This document shows positions 34,795 to 44,645 of a stretch of DNA of 63,592 bases, piece by piece. Numbering within the stretch: the stretch's first letter is position 1; each line of letters starts with the position of its first letter. The notes under the pieces were generated by a model. It was not told the origin of the DNA. It searched no databases and saw nothing but the letters and a program-made list of their open reading frames with translations. This DNA is from Snuella sedimenti. Lineage in GTDB: Bacteria > Bacteroidota > Bacteroidia > Flavobacteriales > Flavobacteriaceae. The translations under genes and the position numbers were made by a program. The DNA is taken from NCBI RefSeq assembly GCF_016428595.1, contig NZ_JAELVQ010000023.1:1-63592 (forward strand). The letters run 5' to 3'.

Positions 34795-35478
34795 TCACCC
34801 CTTCCTCTGCACTACCTCATAAACTTCATTTTCATCACACTTTAGCGTTTTGCTCGGGTATTTAAGTAGCAAAGCATAATCGTGTGTAGCCATAAGGATG
34901 GTGTTGCCATTTTTATTAATGTCTTGTAAAACTTCCATAACCTCTACACTGGTTTGGGGGTCCAGATTTCCAGTAGGCTCGTCGGCAAGGATTAATTCCG
35001 GGTCATTAAGTAAAGCTCTGGCTATGGCTACCCGTTGCTGTTCACCACCCGACAGTTCGTGCGGAAATTTAAAGCCTTTGGTTTTCATGCCAACCTTAGC
35101 TAAAACCTCTTCAACACGCGCGTTCATTTTTACTTTATCCTTCCAACCCGTTGCTTTTAACACAAAAAGGAGGTTGTCATTTACAGTTCTGTCTGTTAAC
35201 AATTTAAAATCCTGAAATACAACGCCCAGCTTCCGTCTTAAAAAGGGAATGTCTTTTTCCTTAAGGTGTTTTAAATCATAATCTACTATTTGTCCTTCGC
35301 CTTCTGTTAAGGGCAAATCGCCATAAAGTGTTTTCATGAAACTACTTTTTCCTGTACCCGTTTTCCCAATTAAATACACAAAATCCCCTTTGTACATTTC
35401 AACGTTGACATTAGAAAGTACTAGATTGTCGCCTTGATATATAGCAGCATTTTTTAGTTGTAAGATAGGATTTGACAT
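34795..35478 (-). CDS. ftsE: Cell-division ATP-binding protein FtsE
   Basis: A 227-residue ABC ATPase that with FtsX couples division to periplasmic peptidoglycan hydrolysis. It has Walker [10 protein letters not shown] (38-46), the Q-loop FQDFKLL, the signature [16 protein letters not shown], Walker [10 protein letters not shown] and the switch His in THDYALL. FtsX is not beside it; in many Bacteroidota ftsX lies elsewhere. The gene is unusual in running, one base later, into three glycan-locus genes. Confidence 0.92.
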   Translation of the reverse strand: MSNPILQLKNAAIYQGDNLVLSNVNVEMYKGDFVYLIGKTGTGKSSFMKTLYGDLPLTEGEGQIVDYDLKHLKEKDIPFLRRKLGVVFQDFKLLTDRTVNDNLLFVLKATGWKDKVKMNARVEEVLAKVGMKTKGFKFPHELSGGEQQRVAIARALLNDPELILADEPTGNLDPQTSVEVMEVLQDINKNGNTILMATHDYALLLKYPSKTLKCDENEVYEVVQRKG

Positions 35479-35651
35479 AAATAAAAGCCGATTGTTTTTT
35501 TAGTGTTGTAAATGTATTATTTATTAGTTAAAAGTTAAAGGCTATAGATTAAAAGTTAATAACGAATTAGTTTTGAGAAAATTGAATGTATTATTAAAAA
35601 ATGTTAACTTTTTTATATTTAATAACTCGGTTTATAATTATAGCACGATTA

Positions 35652-35683
35652 TTGCGTTAAAGGGTAAGATTAAAGTATCTTTG
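35652..35683 (+). promoter_or_regulatory. Promoter of the TPR-protein operon
   Basis: TTG at 35652-35654, a 21-bp spacer and TATCTTTG at 35676-35683 match the Bacteroidota -33/-7 pattern. The box is 23 bp before the ATG of the large TPR gene. Confidence 0.75.
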
Positions 35684-35706
35684 AATCTAAACAAAAACGA
35701 CGCTTA

Positions 35707-38700
35707 ATGATTAAAAAAAATATCGTTTTCTTCTTAGTAGCACTTAGTGTTGCATTTCAAATTACAGCACAACAATCGGCAGCCTACACTAATAATTTAG
35801 TCGATTATCAAAAAGCATTGACACTCTATAATAACCAACAATATCTTGCAGCGCAAGGCTTGTTTTCTAACGTTCAAAGAACCACAAAAGAAGCCGTGTT
35901 GCAATCTGATTGTGCCTATTATATTGCCAATTGTGCGGTACGTTTAAATCAGCAAAATGCCGATCGATTGGTCGAAGATTTCGTCAAAGATTACCCAACA
36001 AGTACAAAGAGAAATACGGCGTTTGTAGATGTTGCTGATTATTATTTTGTCAATGGAAAATATGCCCATGCCAGAAAGTGGTATGATAAAGTTGACGAAG
36101 CTAGTTTGGCTAGGAACGAAAAAGAAAAATTTAATTTTAACAATGGCTATTCCGCTTTTTCGGCAAAGCAGTATAAAGATGCCAAAAAGTATTTAAGTCG
36201 TGTTGAAAATTCTCAGACCTATGGTTCTCAGGCCAAGTATTACATTGGTTTTATGGCTTATGAAGGGGATGATTACGATAAGGCTAATACCTATTTCGAT
36301 CAAGTAAGCGATCAAGAGCGTTACAAGGAGAAATTATCATATTACCAGGCAGATCTTAATTTCAAGTTAGGAAATTTTGAAAAAGCAATCGAGCTTGCTA
36401 AAGAAAAACTCAATAATCATAGAGAAGATGGTGAAGCATCCCAATTATCGAAAATAATAGGGGAGAGTTATTTTAATCTCAAAGCGTACGAAAAGGCCAT
36501 TCCTTATTTAAAAGCCTATCAAGGTAATAGAGGAAAATGGAACCATACCGATTTTTACCAGTTGGGATATGCTTATTATAAGCAAAAAGATTATGAAAGA
36601 GCCGTTTCAGAGTTCAATAAGATTATTGGAGGAGACAATGCCATTGCACAAAATGCCTATTACCATCTTGGCGAAAGTTATGTGTATTTAGATAAAAAGC
36701 AAGAAGCCTTAAATGCTTTTAGAAATGCCTCGCAAATGTCTTATGACTTAAAAATACAAGAAGATGCATGGCTTAATTATGCTAAGATTAGCTATGAAAT
36801 AGGAAACCCGTATCAATCAGCTCCCCAGGTTTTAGCAGAATATTTGGATCGCTACCCTAATACGGGTCATAAGGAGGAAATAGAAACATTGCTGATTGAC
36901 TCCTATATAACTTCTAAGAATTATAAAGAAGCATTAAAGTTATTGGAAGGCAAAAGAAGTTTCGAAAACAAAATAGCCTATCAAAAAGTAGCATTTTATC
37001 GCGGGATTGAACTTTATAACGAAGGAAAATATTTAGAGGCCGCTTCACTTTTTGATCAGTCCTTAAGTGAACCAAGAGATGATATGTATACAGCAAGAGC
37101 AACCTTTTGGAAAGCTGAAGCCGATTACAATTTAACAAATTACGATGATGCCTTGGTCGGATTTAAGCAGTTTCAGCAGCAGTCCAAAGCCTCGGTAACT
37201 CCCGAAATAGAAAATATAGATTACAATTTGGCGTATACTTATTTTAAATTAAAGAACTATCCTCAGGCTATTAATTATTTTAATCGGTTTATAGAGCACA
37301 AAGAAAATGATAACGTAAGGATGAACGATGCCTACTTGCGATTGGGAGATGCTTGTTTTGTATCCAGTGACTATAATAATGCTATTCAAGCGTATAATAA
37401 TGCAATTAAGATTGGACAAATTGAAGCCGATTACGCCTTTTTTCAAAAAGCTCTAAGTGCGGGTTATATAGGAGAAACATCGCAAAAAATTTCGGAATTA
37501 AAAGCCTTTATCGAAACATACCCTAAATCTAAACTAAGAGATGATGCCATGTACGAACTGGGTAATACCTATGTTAAAATAAATGAGACAGAAAAGGCAA
37601 TGCAATTGTATGATCGTTTAAGTTCGGAATACCGCATGAGTTCTTTTGTCCCCAAAGCAAAATTAAGACAAGGATTGGTATATTATAATGCTAGTAAGAA
37701 TGAGCAAGCTTTGGTCAAGTTCAAAGAGTTGGCAAGCGATTATGCAGGGGCACCAGAGGCAGTACAGGCTGTCGCGACAGCACGTTTGATTTATATTGAT
37801 TTAGGACAGGTGGATGACTATGCGGCCTGGGTACGAACTTTAGATTATATTGAGGTTACAGATTCAGACTTAGAAAATGCGACGTATGAAGCAGCGGAAA
37901 AGCAATACTTAGATAATAATACCGATAAAGCAATTAAGCAATTTAATAACTATTTAAATCAATTTCCTAACGGAATCCATGCATTGCAGTCGCATTTTTA
38001 TGTAGCACAGTTGTATTATAAAAAGGATTTGACCGAAAATGCAGCGCCACATTATCAGTATGTGGTTGAAGCTTCCCAAAATGAATTTACTGAACAAGCA
38101 CTTTCACGTTTGTCACAGTTTTATTTGGAACGTAAAGATTGGATCAAGGCTATGCCTTTGTTGGAACGTTTAGAAGAAGAGTCTGGCCACCCGCAACATG
38201 TGGTTTTTGCACAATCCAATTTAATGAAAGCGAACTACCAGTTAGAACGTTTTAATGAAGCTGTCACTTACGCGGAAAAAGTACTTTCCAATACAAAAAT
38301 TGACAATAAGATAAAGAGTGATGCCCATGTTATCATTGCACGTTCAGCAATCAAAACAGGCGATGAAGATAAAGCGAAGTCAGCCTATGCTAAGGTGGAA
38401 AAAGTAGCAACGGGCAAAACAGCGGCCGAGGCTCTGTACTTTAATGCTTACTTTAAAAATAAGGAAGGAAGCTATGAAGCTTCTAATAAGTTAGTTCAAA
38501 AATTAGCTAAGGATTTTTCAGGATATAAGTATTATAGCGCTAAAGGATTGGTACTTATGGCCAAGAATTTTTATGCCCTTAAAGATGCGTTCCAAGCCAC
38601 TTACATTTTGGAAAGCGTTATAGAGAATTTTACAGAGTTTGAGGAGGTCGTTTCTGAAGCTAAAAAAGAGTTGACCAAAATTAAAAAGGAAGAAGCAAAA

Positions 38701-38733
38701 ACCAACGCATCCATTCAACCAGAAGGGAACTAA
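35707..38733 (+). CDS. Large periplasmic TPR-repeat protein
   Basis: A 1008-residue exported protein: a signal peptide (FFLVALSVAFQITAQQ), then tetratricopeptide repeats along almost the whole length, with many repeat cores of the type YYxGxxxYxxxxYxxAxxxF. There is a Lys/Glu-rich C-terminus. It resembles the TPR proteins that accompany a short TonB-receptor-like barrel in flavobacteria, as it does here (next gene 84 bp downstream). It probably acts as a periplasmic scaffold for an outer-membrane protein. The partner and cargo are unknown. Confidence 0.85.
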   Translation: MIKKNIVFFLVALSVAFQITAQQSAAYTNNLVDYQKALTLYNNQQYLAAQGLFSNVQRTTKEAVLQSDCAYYIANCAVRLNQQNADRLVEDFVKDYPTSTKRNTAFVDVADYYFVNGKYAHARKWYDKVDEASLARNEKEKFNFNNGYSAFSAKQYKDAKKYLSRVENSQTYGSQAKYYIGFMAYEGDDYDKANTYFDQVSDQERYKEKLSYYQADLNFKLGNFEKAIELAKEKLNNHREDGEASQLSKIIGESYFNLKAYEKAIPYLKAYQGNRGKWNHTDFYQLGYAYYKQKDYERAVSEFNKIIGGDNAIAQNAYYHLGESYVYLDKKQEALNAFRNASQMSYDLKIQEDAWLNYAKISYEIGNPYQSAPQVLAEYLDRYPNTGHKEEIETLLIDSYITSKNYKEALKLLEGKRSFENKIAYQKVAFYRGIELYNEGKYLEAASLFDQSLSEPRDDMYTARATFWKAEADYNLTNYDDALVGFKQFQQQSKASVTPEIENIDYNLAYTYFKLKNYPQAINYFNRFIEHKENDNVRMNDAYLRLGDACFVSSDYNNAIQAYNNAIKIGQIEADYAFFQKALSAGYIGETSQKISELKAFIETYPKSKLRDDAMYELGNTYVKINETEKAMQLYDRLSSEYRMSSFVPKAKLRQGLVYYNASKNEQALVKFKELASDYAGAPEAVQAVATARLIYIDLGQVDDYAAWVRTLDYIEVTDSDLENATYEAAEKQYLDNNTDKAIKQFNNYLNQFPNGIHALQSHFYVAQLYYKKDLTENAAPHYQYVVEASQNEFTEQALSRLSQFYLERKDWIKAMPLLERLEEESGHPQHVVFAQSNLMKANYQLERFNEAVTYAEKVLSNTKIDNKIKSDAHVIIARSAIKTGDEDKAKSAYAKVEKVATGKTAAEALYFNAYFKNKEGSYEASNKLVQKLAKDFSGYKYYSAKGLVLMAKNFYALKDAFQATYILESVIENFTEFEEVVSEAKKELTKIKKEEAKTNASIQPEGN

Positions 38734-38817
38734 AAACAGGCTGTTCTATAGGCTCGATTCAGAAGTAAAAAGGTCATTAAAAAACAACAAGATAATAGTT
38801 AAAAAAATAAAGAACAT

Positions 38818-40542
38818 ATGCGAAAGCACATAAAAAATATATTAATAGGTGTTTTTACGTTTACAGTTGGTATGTCGTTTTCTCAAGATAGAAGGAAAGA
38901 TACCATTACTACAGGAGTAATAAATGTAGTTAAGCCGTATACCCCATCTATATCAGACGCTTTTAAAGTTAAGGAAACACCAACTTTAGATGATGATGCG
39001 ACCGAAACAAAAAAAGAAATAAAGTATAATATTTTCTCATTTCCAGTGGCCTCAACATTTACCCCTGCAAAAGGAAAAGCTGCAGTTATTGAAAAGGAAA
39101 AGCCTGCTAAGTTATATGATAATTATGCTACTTTGGGCGTGGGTAGTTACACCAGTATTCTAGGAGAAGTATATTTGAATAATGCCATTAGCAGAACCGA
39201 AAGTGTGGGAGGCTACGTAAGTCACCATTCGTCACAGGGCGATATTGAAGATGTGATGTTTGATGATGATTTTTCAAATTCAAAACTAAATGTTAACTAT
39301 ACTTCAAGGCTAAGAGATATGTCCTGGACGGCAGAAGCAGGATTTCAATATCAAACCTATAATTGGTACGGTGTAGCAAAATCGCAAATAGACGATGCAA
39401 CAGCTGCAAATATAGACGTAGGCCATGCCTTTTATAATGCGTATGTAGGAGGCGATTTGGCTTTTGAGGATACTTATATTAATTCTGGTAATATGTTGTT
39501 TAGGCGTTTTGGTGATAACCAAGGGTCGGGAGAAAACAGGTTAAAGATTAAAGCGGTTGTAGATGTTCCCATTAATAGAGAAGAAGTATCTACAGAGATA
39601 ATATTTGATTATTTAGGAGGGAGTTTTGATAGATATTATAATTTGGATGAAGAACTTAAATATGGCAATTTTCAGGTAGGAATAGCGCCGAGTTTCCAAT
39701 TAAAACAAGATGACTTAACAGTGAATCTAGGTGTGTCTTTATTCTATTTAAATGATATAGAAGCAAAAGAAAGTAAATTTTATATCTATCCAAATGTAAC
39801 AGCATCGTACCGATTGGTTAATGATGTGCTCATTGCTTATGGCGGTATTGAAGGCGGTTTGATTCAAAACTCTTATTACAGCTTTGCAAACGAGAATTCG
39901 TTTGTATCGCCTACTCTGTTTATTATGCCAACCGATCAATTGTATAATGCCTATGTGGGTTTGAAAGGAAAGGTGTCTAGTAATATGAGTTATAATATTA
40001 GTGGGCGTTATTTAGCTGATAGGAGTAAGGCTTTGTTCAGAAATAATGAAATAACGAATACCTCACAAGACTATTCTTATAGTAATTCTTTTGGAATTGT
40101 ATATGATGATGTCGATACTTTTAGTCTTGCAGGTGAATTGAACTTTGATATAAACAGGAATTTCACATTAGCTATAAAAGCTGCATATTACACATATAAT
40201 GCCGATACGGAAACTGAAGCGTGGAACTTGCCGGATATGGAAGGGTCTTTGTTTTTAGATTATCAAATTGATACGCATTGGTTTACTGGGGCAAATATAT
40301 TTTACGTAGGAAAGCGTAAAGATCAATTTTATTTGAATGATGGTACTATTACCTCGCCATTTACGGTAAGTCTAGATAGTTACTTTGATGCCAATGCCCA
40401 TGTGGGATATCATATTAACGAACAGTTTTCGGTGTTTGCTAAAGCAAATAATATAGCCAATAACAATTACCAACGTTGGCAGAATTTCCCAGTACAAAGT
40501 ATTCAGTTTTTAGCTGGTGCAACTTATAAGTTTGATTTTTGA
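38818..40542 (+). CDS. Outer-membrane beta-barrel protein (TonB-receptor-like, no plug)
   Basis: A 574-residue protein with a signal peptide (LIGVFTFTVGMSFSQ), a periplasmic segment with INVVKPYTPSISDAFKVKETP, then alternating barrel strands to the end, closing in the aromatic FLAGATYKFDF typical of outer-membrane barrels. There is no plug domain, so it is not a standard TonB-dependent transporter. It follows the large TPR gene and is likely its partner. Confidence 0.82.
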   Translation: MRKHIKNILIGVFTFTVGMSFSQDRRKDTITTGVINVVKPYTPSISDAFKVKETPTLDDDATETKKEIKYNIFSFPVASTFTPAKGKAAVIEKEKPAKLYDNYATLGVGSYTSILGEVYLNNAISRTESVGGYVSHHSSQGDIEDVMFDDDFSNSKLNVNYTSRLRDMSWTAEAGFQYQTYNWYGVAKSQIDDATAANIDVGHAFYNAYVGGDLAFEDTYINSGNMLFRRFGDNQGSGENRLKIKAVVDVPINREEVSTEIIFDYLGGSFDRYYNLDEELKYGNFQVGIAPSFQLKQDDLTVNLGVSLFYLNDIEAKESKFYIYPNVTASYRLVNDVLIAYGGIEGGLIQNSYYSFANENSFVSPTLFIMPTDQLYNAYVGLKGKVSSNMSYNISGRYLADRSKALFRNNEITNTSQDYSYSNSFGIVYDDVDTFSLAGELNFDINRNFTLAIKAAYYTYNADTETEAWNLPDMEGSLFLDYQIDTHWFTGANIFYVGKRKDQFYLNDGTITSPFTVSLDSYFDANAHVGYHINEQFSVFAKANNIANNNYQRWQNFPVQSIQFLAGATYKFDF

Positions 40543-40551
40543 TGTAAAAAG

Positions 40552-41133
40552 ATGAGGAAAAGTCTTTTATTGTTTTTTCTTTCCAGTACATATTTTTGTC
40601 AAGCACAAAGTTTTACAAAGTGTACAATACTTTCTGATAAAGCGATGCAATTAACCAACCAACAGGTTATTTACGATCCTAGCTATTTTTCAATTGATTA
40701 CCCAAATGGGGATGTTCCAGAAAATAAAGGAGTTTGTACCGATGTGGTAATACGAGCTTATAGAAAAATAGGAATAGATCTGCAGAAAGGAGTGCATGAA
40801 GATATGAAAGCCAATTTTGACTTATATCCTAAAATATGGGGGTTAAAAACAACCGATAAGAATATAGACCATAGAAGAGTGCCTAATTTAATGGTGTTTT
40901 TTAAAAGGAAAGGCATAGAAAAACCTATTACTAAGAATCCTGCTGATTATCTCCCGGGAGATATAGTTTGTTGGAATTTGGGTGGGGCTGTAACACATAT
41001 AGGTATTGTAGTTGATAAAAAATCTAAAGACGGTAAACGAAACTTAATAGTTCATAATATTGGGAATGGACAGGTTTTAGAAGATTGCTTGTTTGATTTT
41101 AAAATTATCGGACATTATGGCTGTTTGCAGTGA
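40552..41133 (+). CDS. DUF1287 protein (NlpC/P60-like fold)
   Basis: A 193-residue secreted protein: signal peptide ending in CQAQ, then the DUF1287 signature YPNGDVPENKGVCTDVVIRAYRKIGIDLQ with the likely catalytic Cys (GVCTDV), and LPGDIVCWNLGGAVTHIGIVVD with the His. DUF1287 proteins are cysteine-peptidase-like and thought to act on the cell wall or peptides; the substrate is not known. It starts 9 bp after the barrel gene and probably shares its transcript. Confidence 0.85.
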   Translation: MRKSLLLFFLSSTYFCQAQSFTKCTILSDKAMQLTNQQVIYDPSYFSIDYPNGDVPENKGVCTDVVIRAYRKIGIDLQKGVHEDMKANFDLYPKIWGLKTTDKNIDHRRVPNLMVFFKRKGIEKPITKNPADYLPGDIVCWNLGGAVTHIGIVVDKKSKDGKRNLIVHNIGNGQVLEDCLFDFKIIGHYGCLQ

Positions 41134-41175
41134 AAGACTATAAATTAGGGTTAAGGAAAAACAAGTAGGTTAATA

Positions 41176-41871
41176 TTAACTTAATCTAGCCAAATACTCA
41201 AAATGATCACCCTCTAAAACTAATTCACATTGCAAGCCAACCGTTTCACAAGCAAGCTTTAGCGTATTGAAATCGAGATAAAGCCATTTTATAGGCACTT
41301 CATTTTCTCCTTTATAGCTTAAAAAGTAATCCAGTTCTCCATAGTAGTTGGCATTAGTATCTATCCAAAAACCACCATCGTCGTCTTCATACATGTATTT
41401 TATATCGGAGGAATCAATCAGGATCTGGCCATTTGGCTTTAATAAACTTTTTAAATGGTTCAAATATTTGGATACTTGTGATAAGGCTTCAAAGATACCG
41501 GTGCCATTCATTAGCAATAGAAGGGTGTCAAACGTCTCTGTCTCATCTAAAATGTGTTTTAATTGAGTGTTTTTTACACCTCTAAGTTTACAAACATCAA
41601 TAGCACCTTGGGAAATATCAATAGCCTTTACGTTAAGGTTTTTCTTTTGTAAATACAAACTGTGACTTCCGGCTCCGCAACCTACATCTAAAATAGTTCC
41701 TTTCGCTAGATTTAAGGCTTTTTGTTCCAGTTTGGGCATGTCCTTATAATCTCTAAACAGATAGGGAAGTGGTAAAATATCGTTATCAGAAATGCTGGTG
41801 GAAGTAATAATGTCTTCAGTATAATGTCCATTTTGGTAATCCAATAAAGCAGCTCCAAATAGGTCTTTCAT
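41176..41871 (-). CDS. SAM-dependent methyltransferase
   Basis: A 231-residue class I methyltransferase. Motif I is GTILDVGCGAGSHSLYLQ, motif II VKAIDISQGAIDVCK, and a post-motif region is FDTLLLLMNGTGIFE with ILIDSSD. The substrate is unknown. Divergent from the YkgJ-type gene. Confidence 0.85.
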   Translation of the reverse strand: MKDLFGAALLDYQNGHYTEDIITSTSISDNDILPLPYLFRDYKDMPKLEQKALNLAKGTILDVGCGAGSHSLYLQKKNLNVKAIDISQGAIDVCKLRGVKNTQLKHILDETETFDTLLLLMNGTGIFEALSQVSKYLNHLKSLLKPNGQILIDSSDIKYMYEDDDGGFWIDTNANYYGELDYFLSYKGENEVPIKWLYLDFNTLKLACETVGLQCELVLEGDHFEYLARLS

Positions 41872-41969
41872 ATTTTTTTATGTTATTGCTAGACTTTTAA
41901 AGGTCCTAACAGTTGTGTGTTAGATGTTGCAATTTTCAGTAATTCTTACTCAATAGGGTGCAAAATCAC

Positions 41970-41977
41970 TATTTTTG
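41970..41977 (+). promoter_or_regulatory. -7 box TATTTTTG almost touching the YkgJ-type start
   Basis: A perfect TAnnTTTG match ends only four bases before the ATG at 41982. Transcription would begin at or within a base or two of the ATG, giving a leaderless mRNA. No -33 TTG is seen at the expected place. Confidence 0.5.
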
Positions 41978-41981
41978 CGCT

Positions 41982-42476
41982 ATGCAAGATGTTATAAAAA
42001 CCCTTCCGAAGCAGGCCAAAGATAAACATAACGAGAATAAAAAATTCTTTGCTAAACTAAAAAAGAAACCGCCAAAGAATTTGGATTATATCATGCAAGA
42101 GTTGCACGATGAAGAATTTAGGAAAACCGATTGTTTAAAGTGTGCCAATTGTTGTAAAACAACAGGGCCGTTGTTTACCGATAAGGACATTGATCGGATT
42201 GCTAAGTTTTTTAAAATGAAACCGCAGCAATTTATCGATCGGTATTTAAGGATCGATGAGGATAATGATTATGTATTGCAAAGTGTGCCCTGTACGTTTT
42301 TGGGAGCTGACAATTATTGTTCAATTTACGAAGTGCGTCCTAAAGCTTGCCGGGAGTTTCCGCATACCGATAAAAAGAAGTTTCAACAAATATCTAGTCT
42401 TACCTTGAAAAATATTGCAATATGTCCTGCCGCTTTTAACATCGTTGAAGCTATGAAGAAGCAAATAAAAGTGTAA
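41982..42476 (+). CDS. YkgJ-type cysteine-cluster protein
   Basis: A 164-residue protein of the YkgJ family (zinc or iron-sulfur binding). Cysteines are in CLKCANCCKTTGPLF, PCTFLG, YCSIYEVRPKACREFP and ICPAAF. The N-terminus is Lys-rich and helical. The ATG at 41982 is chosen over an upstream TTG at 41958, because that would add eight non-conserved residues and lie upstream of the -7 box. Role unknown; usually a single gene, as here. Confidence 0.88.
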   Translation: MQDVIKTLPKQAKDKHNENKKFFAKLKKKPPKNLDYIMQELHDEEFRKTDCLKCANCCKTTGPLFTDKDIDRIAKFFKMKPQQFIDRYLRIDEDNDYVLQSVPCTFLGADNYCSIYEVRPKACREFPHTDKKKFQQISSLTLKNIAICPAAFNIVEAMKKQIKV

Positions 42477-42559
42477 TTCAGTTCTGTTTAGTAAGCACTT
42501 TTATGGAGTTCTAGTCATTTTTGATTTTTTAGTATCTTTAAAATCAAAATTTTAAATCA

Positions 42560-43405
42560 TTGGAAACCATATTAACGTATTTTGAAACCATTCCATCCCT
42601 TCATAGAAGTTTAATTTTAGTTGGAGGTCTTACCTTTTTTTGGGTACTTGAAAGCGGACTTCCTTTATATCGATTTGATTATAAAAAATGGCGGCATGCC
42701 ATTCCTAATATCTTTTTTACCTTAACGACTGTAGCCATTAACTTTGTGCTGGCTTTTTTGTTGGTAAAATCGGCAGATTGGGTTATGGCAAGCGATTTTG
42801 GAATTCTTAATTGGCTTCCAGAAATGTCTATTGGAGTGTATCTTATCTTGGGCGTTTTTTTAATGGATTTTTTCGGGGCGTACCTACCGCATTATGTAGA
42901 GCATAAAGTTAAACCATTATGGATGGTGCATTTAGTGCACCATACCGATCATGAAGTAGATACGACTACAGCCAACAGGCATCATCCGCTAGAAAGTGTC
43001 ATTCGGTTTGTATTTACCTTAGCCGGTGTTTTTATTATTGGTGCACCAATAGGTATTGTAATGTTATACCAATCAATGTCCATAGTTGCTACCCAGTTTA
43101 CACATGCAAATATAAACTTACCAAAAAAGGTAAATCGAATTTTAAGTTATGTGTTGGTGTCGCCAGATATGCATAAAGTACATCATCATTATATGTTGCC
43201 TTATACAGATTCTAATTACGGAAATATTTTTTCCGTTTGGGATAGGCTTTTGGGGACTTACATGGAGTTAGATCGAGAGCAAATAGTTTTTGGAGTTGAT
43301 GTATTCCCAGATCCCGTGGAGAACGGAAACATTAAAGACTTGTTAAAACAACCATTTCAAAAATATAAGAAACCAACCATTATTCCCGAAACAGATCAGT
43401 CATAG
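42560..43405 (+). CDS. Sterol desaturase/fatty acid hydroxylase-family protein
   Basis: A 281-residue integral membrane di-iron enzyme with four or more membrane helices. The His clusters are HYVEH, HLVHHTDHEVDTTTANRHHPLES and HKVHHHY, and NYG(N)IFSVWDRLLGTY is the family closing motif. It hydroxylates or desaturates a lipid, such as an ornithine-lipid fatty acid or a sterol-like compound; the substrate is not fixed by the sequence. Translation begins at TTG. Its end overlaps the convergent NamZ gene by 10 bp. Confidence 0.88.
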   Translation: METILTYFETIPSLHRSLILVGGLTFFWVLESGLPLYRFDYKKWRHAIPNIFFTLTTVAINFVLAFLLVKSADWVMASDFGILNWLPEMSIGVYLILGVFLMDFFGAYLPHYVEHKVKPLWMVHLVHHTDHEVDTTTANRHHPLESVIRFVFTLAGVFIIGAPIGIVMLYQSMSIVATQFTHANINLPKKVNRILSYVLVSPDMHKVHHHYMLPYTDSNYGNIFSVWDRLLGTYMELDREQIVFGVDVFPDPVENGNIKDLLKQPFQKYKKPTIIPETDQS

Positions 43406-44637
43406 ATTAGGTATTTAGATCGTATTGTGTCAAATACCTTAAGACCCTCTTGCCAAGTTGCTTTAATGGCATCTTCACTCAAGCCCTGTTCAATTTGTTG
43501 TTGTAGTTTTTTAGTCCCAGCCAGTTTGGTAAAAAAAGCATTAAAGAATAGTGTTTTGTCTTTTGTATTCTTATAACTCGTAATCAACCAGGAAAGGTTT
43601 AAGGAGTTTAATATGGGCGTTTGTGTTAGGTTTTTACCGTAGCATAGTTTGTTTAGGTGTTTGGGAGATTTGGCTCCTTCATTGGGTTGTGGTGTAAAGG
43701 AATAATCGTAAACTTTTGAATTAAGGAAAGGGCTTCCAAAAATTTGAAATTGTAAGTTCGTCCCTCTACCAGCATTCACATTGGTGCCTTCAAAAAAGCA
43801 TAGGCTAGGGTATAGGTTAATGGCTTTTGCATTAGGTAAATTGGGAGATGGTTTTATTGGTAACTCATAAGAAGTCGTATGTGTGTAATGCTTAATAGGA
43901 ATAATCTTTAGGTTACATGGAATGCTGTTATCTAACCATTTTTCGCCATTTATCATTTGAGCATATTCACCTATGGTCATCCCATGCACTACAGGAATTG
44001 GATGCATGCCCACAAAACTTTTATGATCGGGTTCTAAAACAGGGCCGTCAATATAGTGACCATTCGGATTTGGCCGATCCAATACTATAACGGGAATTTG
44101 CTGTTCGGCACAGGCTTCCATTACATAATGTAGGGTAGAGATATACGTATAAAATCGGACTCCTACGTCTTGAATGTCGAAAATAACAACATCAAGATCC
44201 TTAAGTTGTTCCTTTGTTGGTTTTTTATTGCTACCGTAAAGGGAAACAATAGGTAAGCCGGTTTTTGTATCGATCCCATCTTTTACCACCTCACCTGCAT
44301 CAGCCTTGCCACGAAATCCATGCTCTGGAGCAAATACTTTTCTAATAGTTATGTTTAATGATAAAAGAGAATCTACCAAATGTGTAAATGTATTTGTCTT
44401 TTTAAAAATAACACTGGTTTGGTTGGCAACTATACCAACACGTTTACCTTGTAGCAAGGCTAAATAGTTTTCAGTTTGGTTGGCACCAACGAGAGGTGCG
44501 GGTATTTGTAATGCATTAATTAGGTTGGGATTACCCTCTTGTTTTTGTTGGATTACCTTAGATTTTGAAGTGTTTGCACAAGAAATTAGTATTAAAACAA
44601 ATAATAAAACTGTATTTTTGAAAATCTTAAACCCCAT
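43396..44637 (-). CDS. Exo-beta-N-acetylmuramidase NamZ-type lipoprotein (DUF1343)
   Basis: A 413-residue lipoprotein (signal with lipobox LILISC). Motifs of the NamZ/DUF1343 family are GKRVGIVANQTSV, KVFAPEHGFRG, GLPIVSLYGSNKKPT, VVIFDIQDVGVRFYTYISTLHYVMEAC, LDRPNPNG and GMTIGEYA, then EGTNVNAGRGT. The family releases terminal N-acetylmuramic acid from peptidoglycan fragments, as shown for the Tannerella enzyme. Here it probably serves cell-wall recycling at the membrane. Divergent from the LolC/E-like gene with 8 bp between. Confidence 0.9.
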   Translation of the reverse strand: MGFKIFKNTVLLFVLILISCANTSKSKVIQQKQEGNPNLINALQIPAPLVGANQTENYLALLQGKRVGIVANQTSVIFKKTNTFTHLVDSLLSLNITIRKVFAPEHGFRGKADAGEVVKDGIDTKTGLPIVSLYGSNKKPTKEQLKDLDVVIFDIQDVGVRFYTYISTLHYVMEACAEQQIPVIVLDRPNPNGHYIDGPVLEPDHKSFVGMHPIPVVHGMTIGEYAQMINGEKWLDNSIPCNLKIIPIKHYTHTTSYELPIKPSPNLPNAKAINLYPSLCFFEGTNVNAGRGTNLQFQIFGSPFLNSKVYDYSFTPQPNEGAKSPKHLNKLCYGKNLTQTPILNSLNLSWLITSYKNTKDKTLFFNAFFTKLAGTKKLQQQIEQGLSEDAIKATWQEGLKVFDTIRSKYLIYD

Positions 44638-44645
44638 GATATAAT

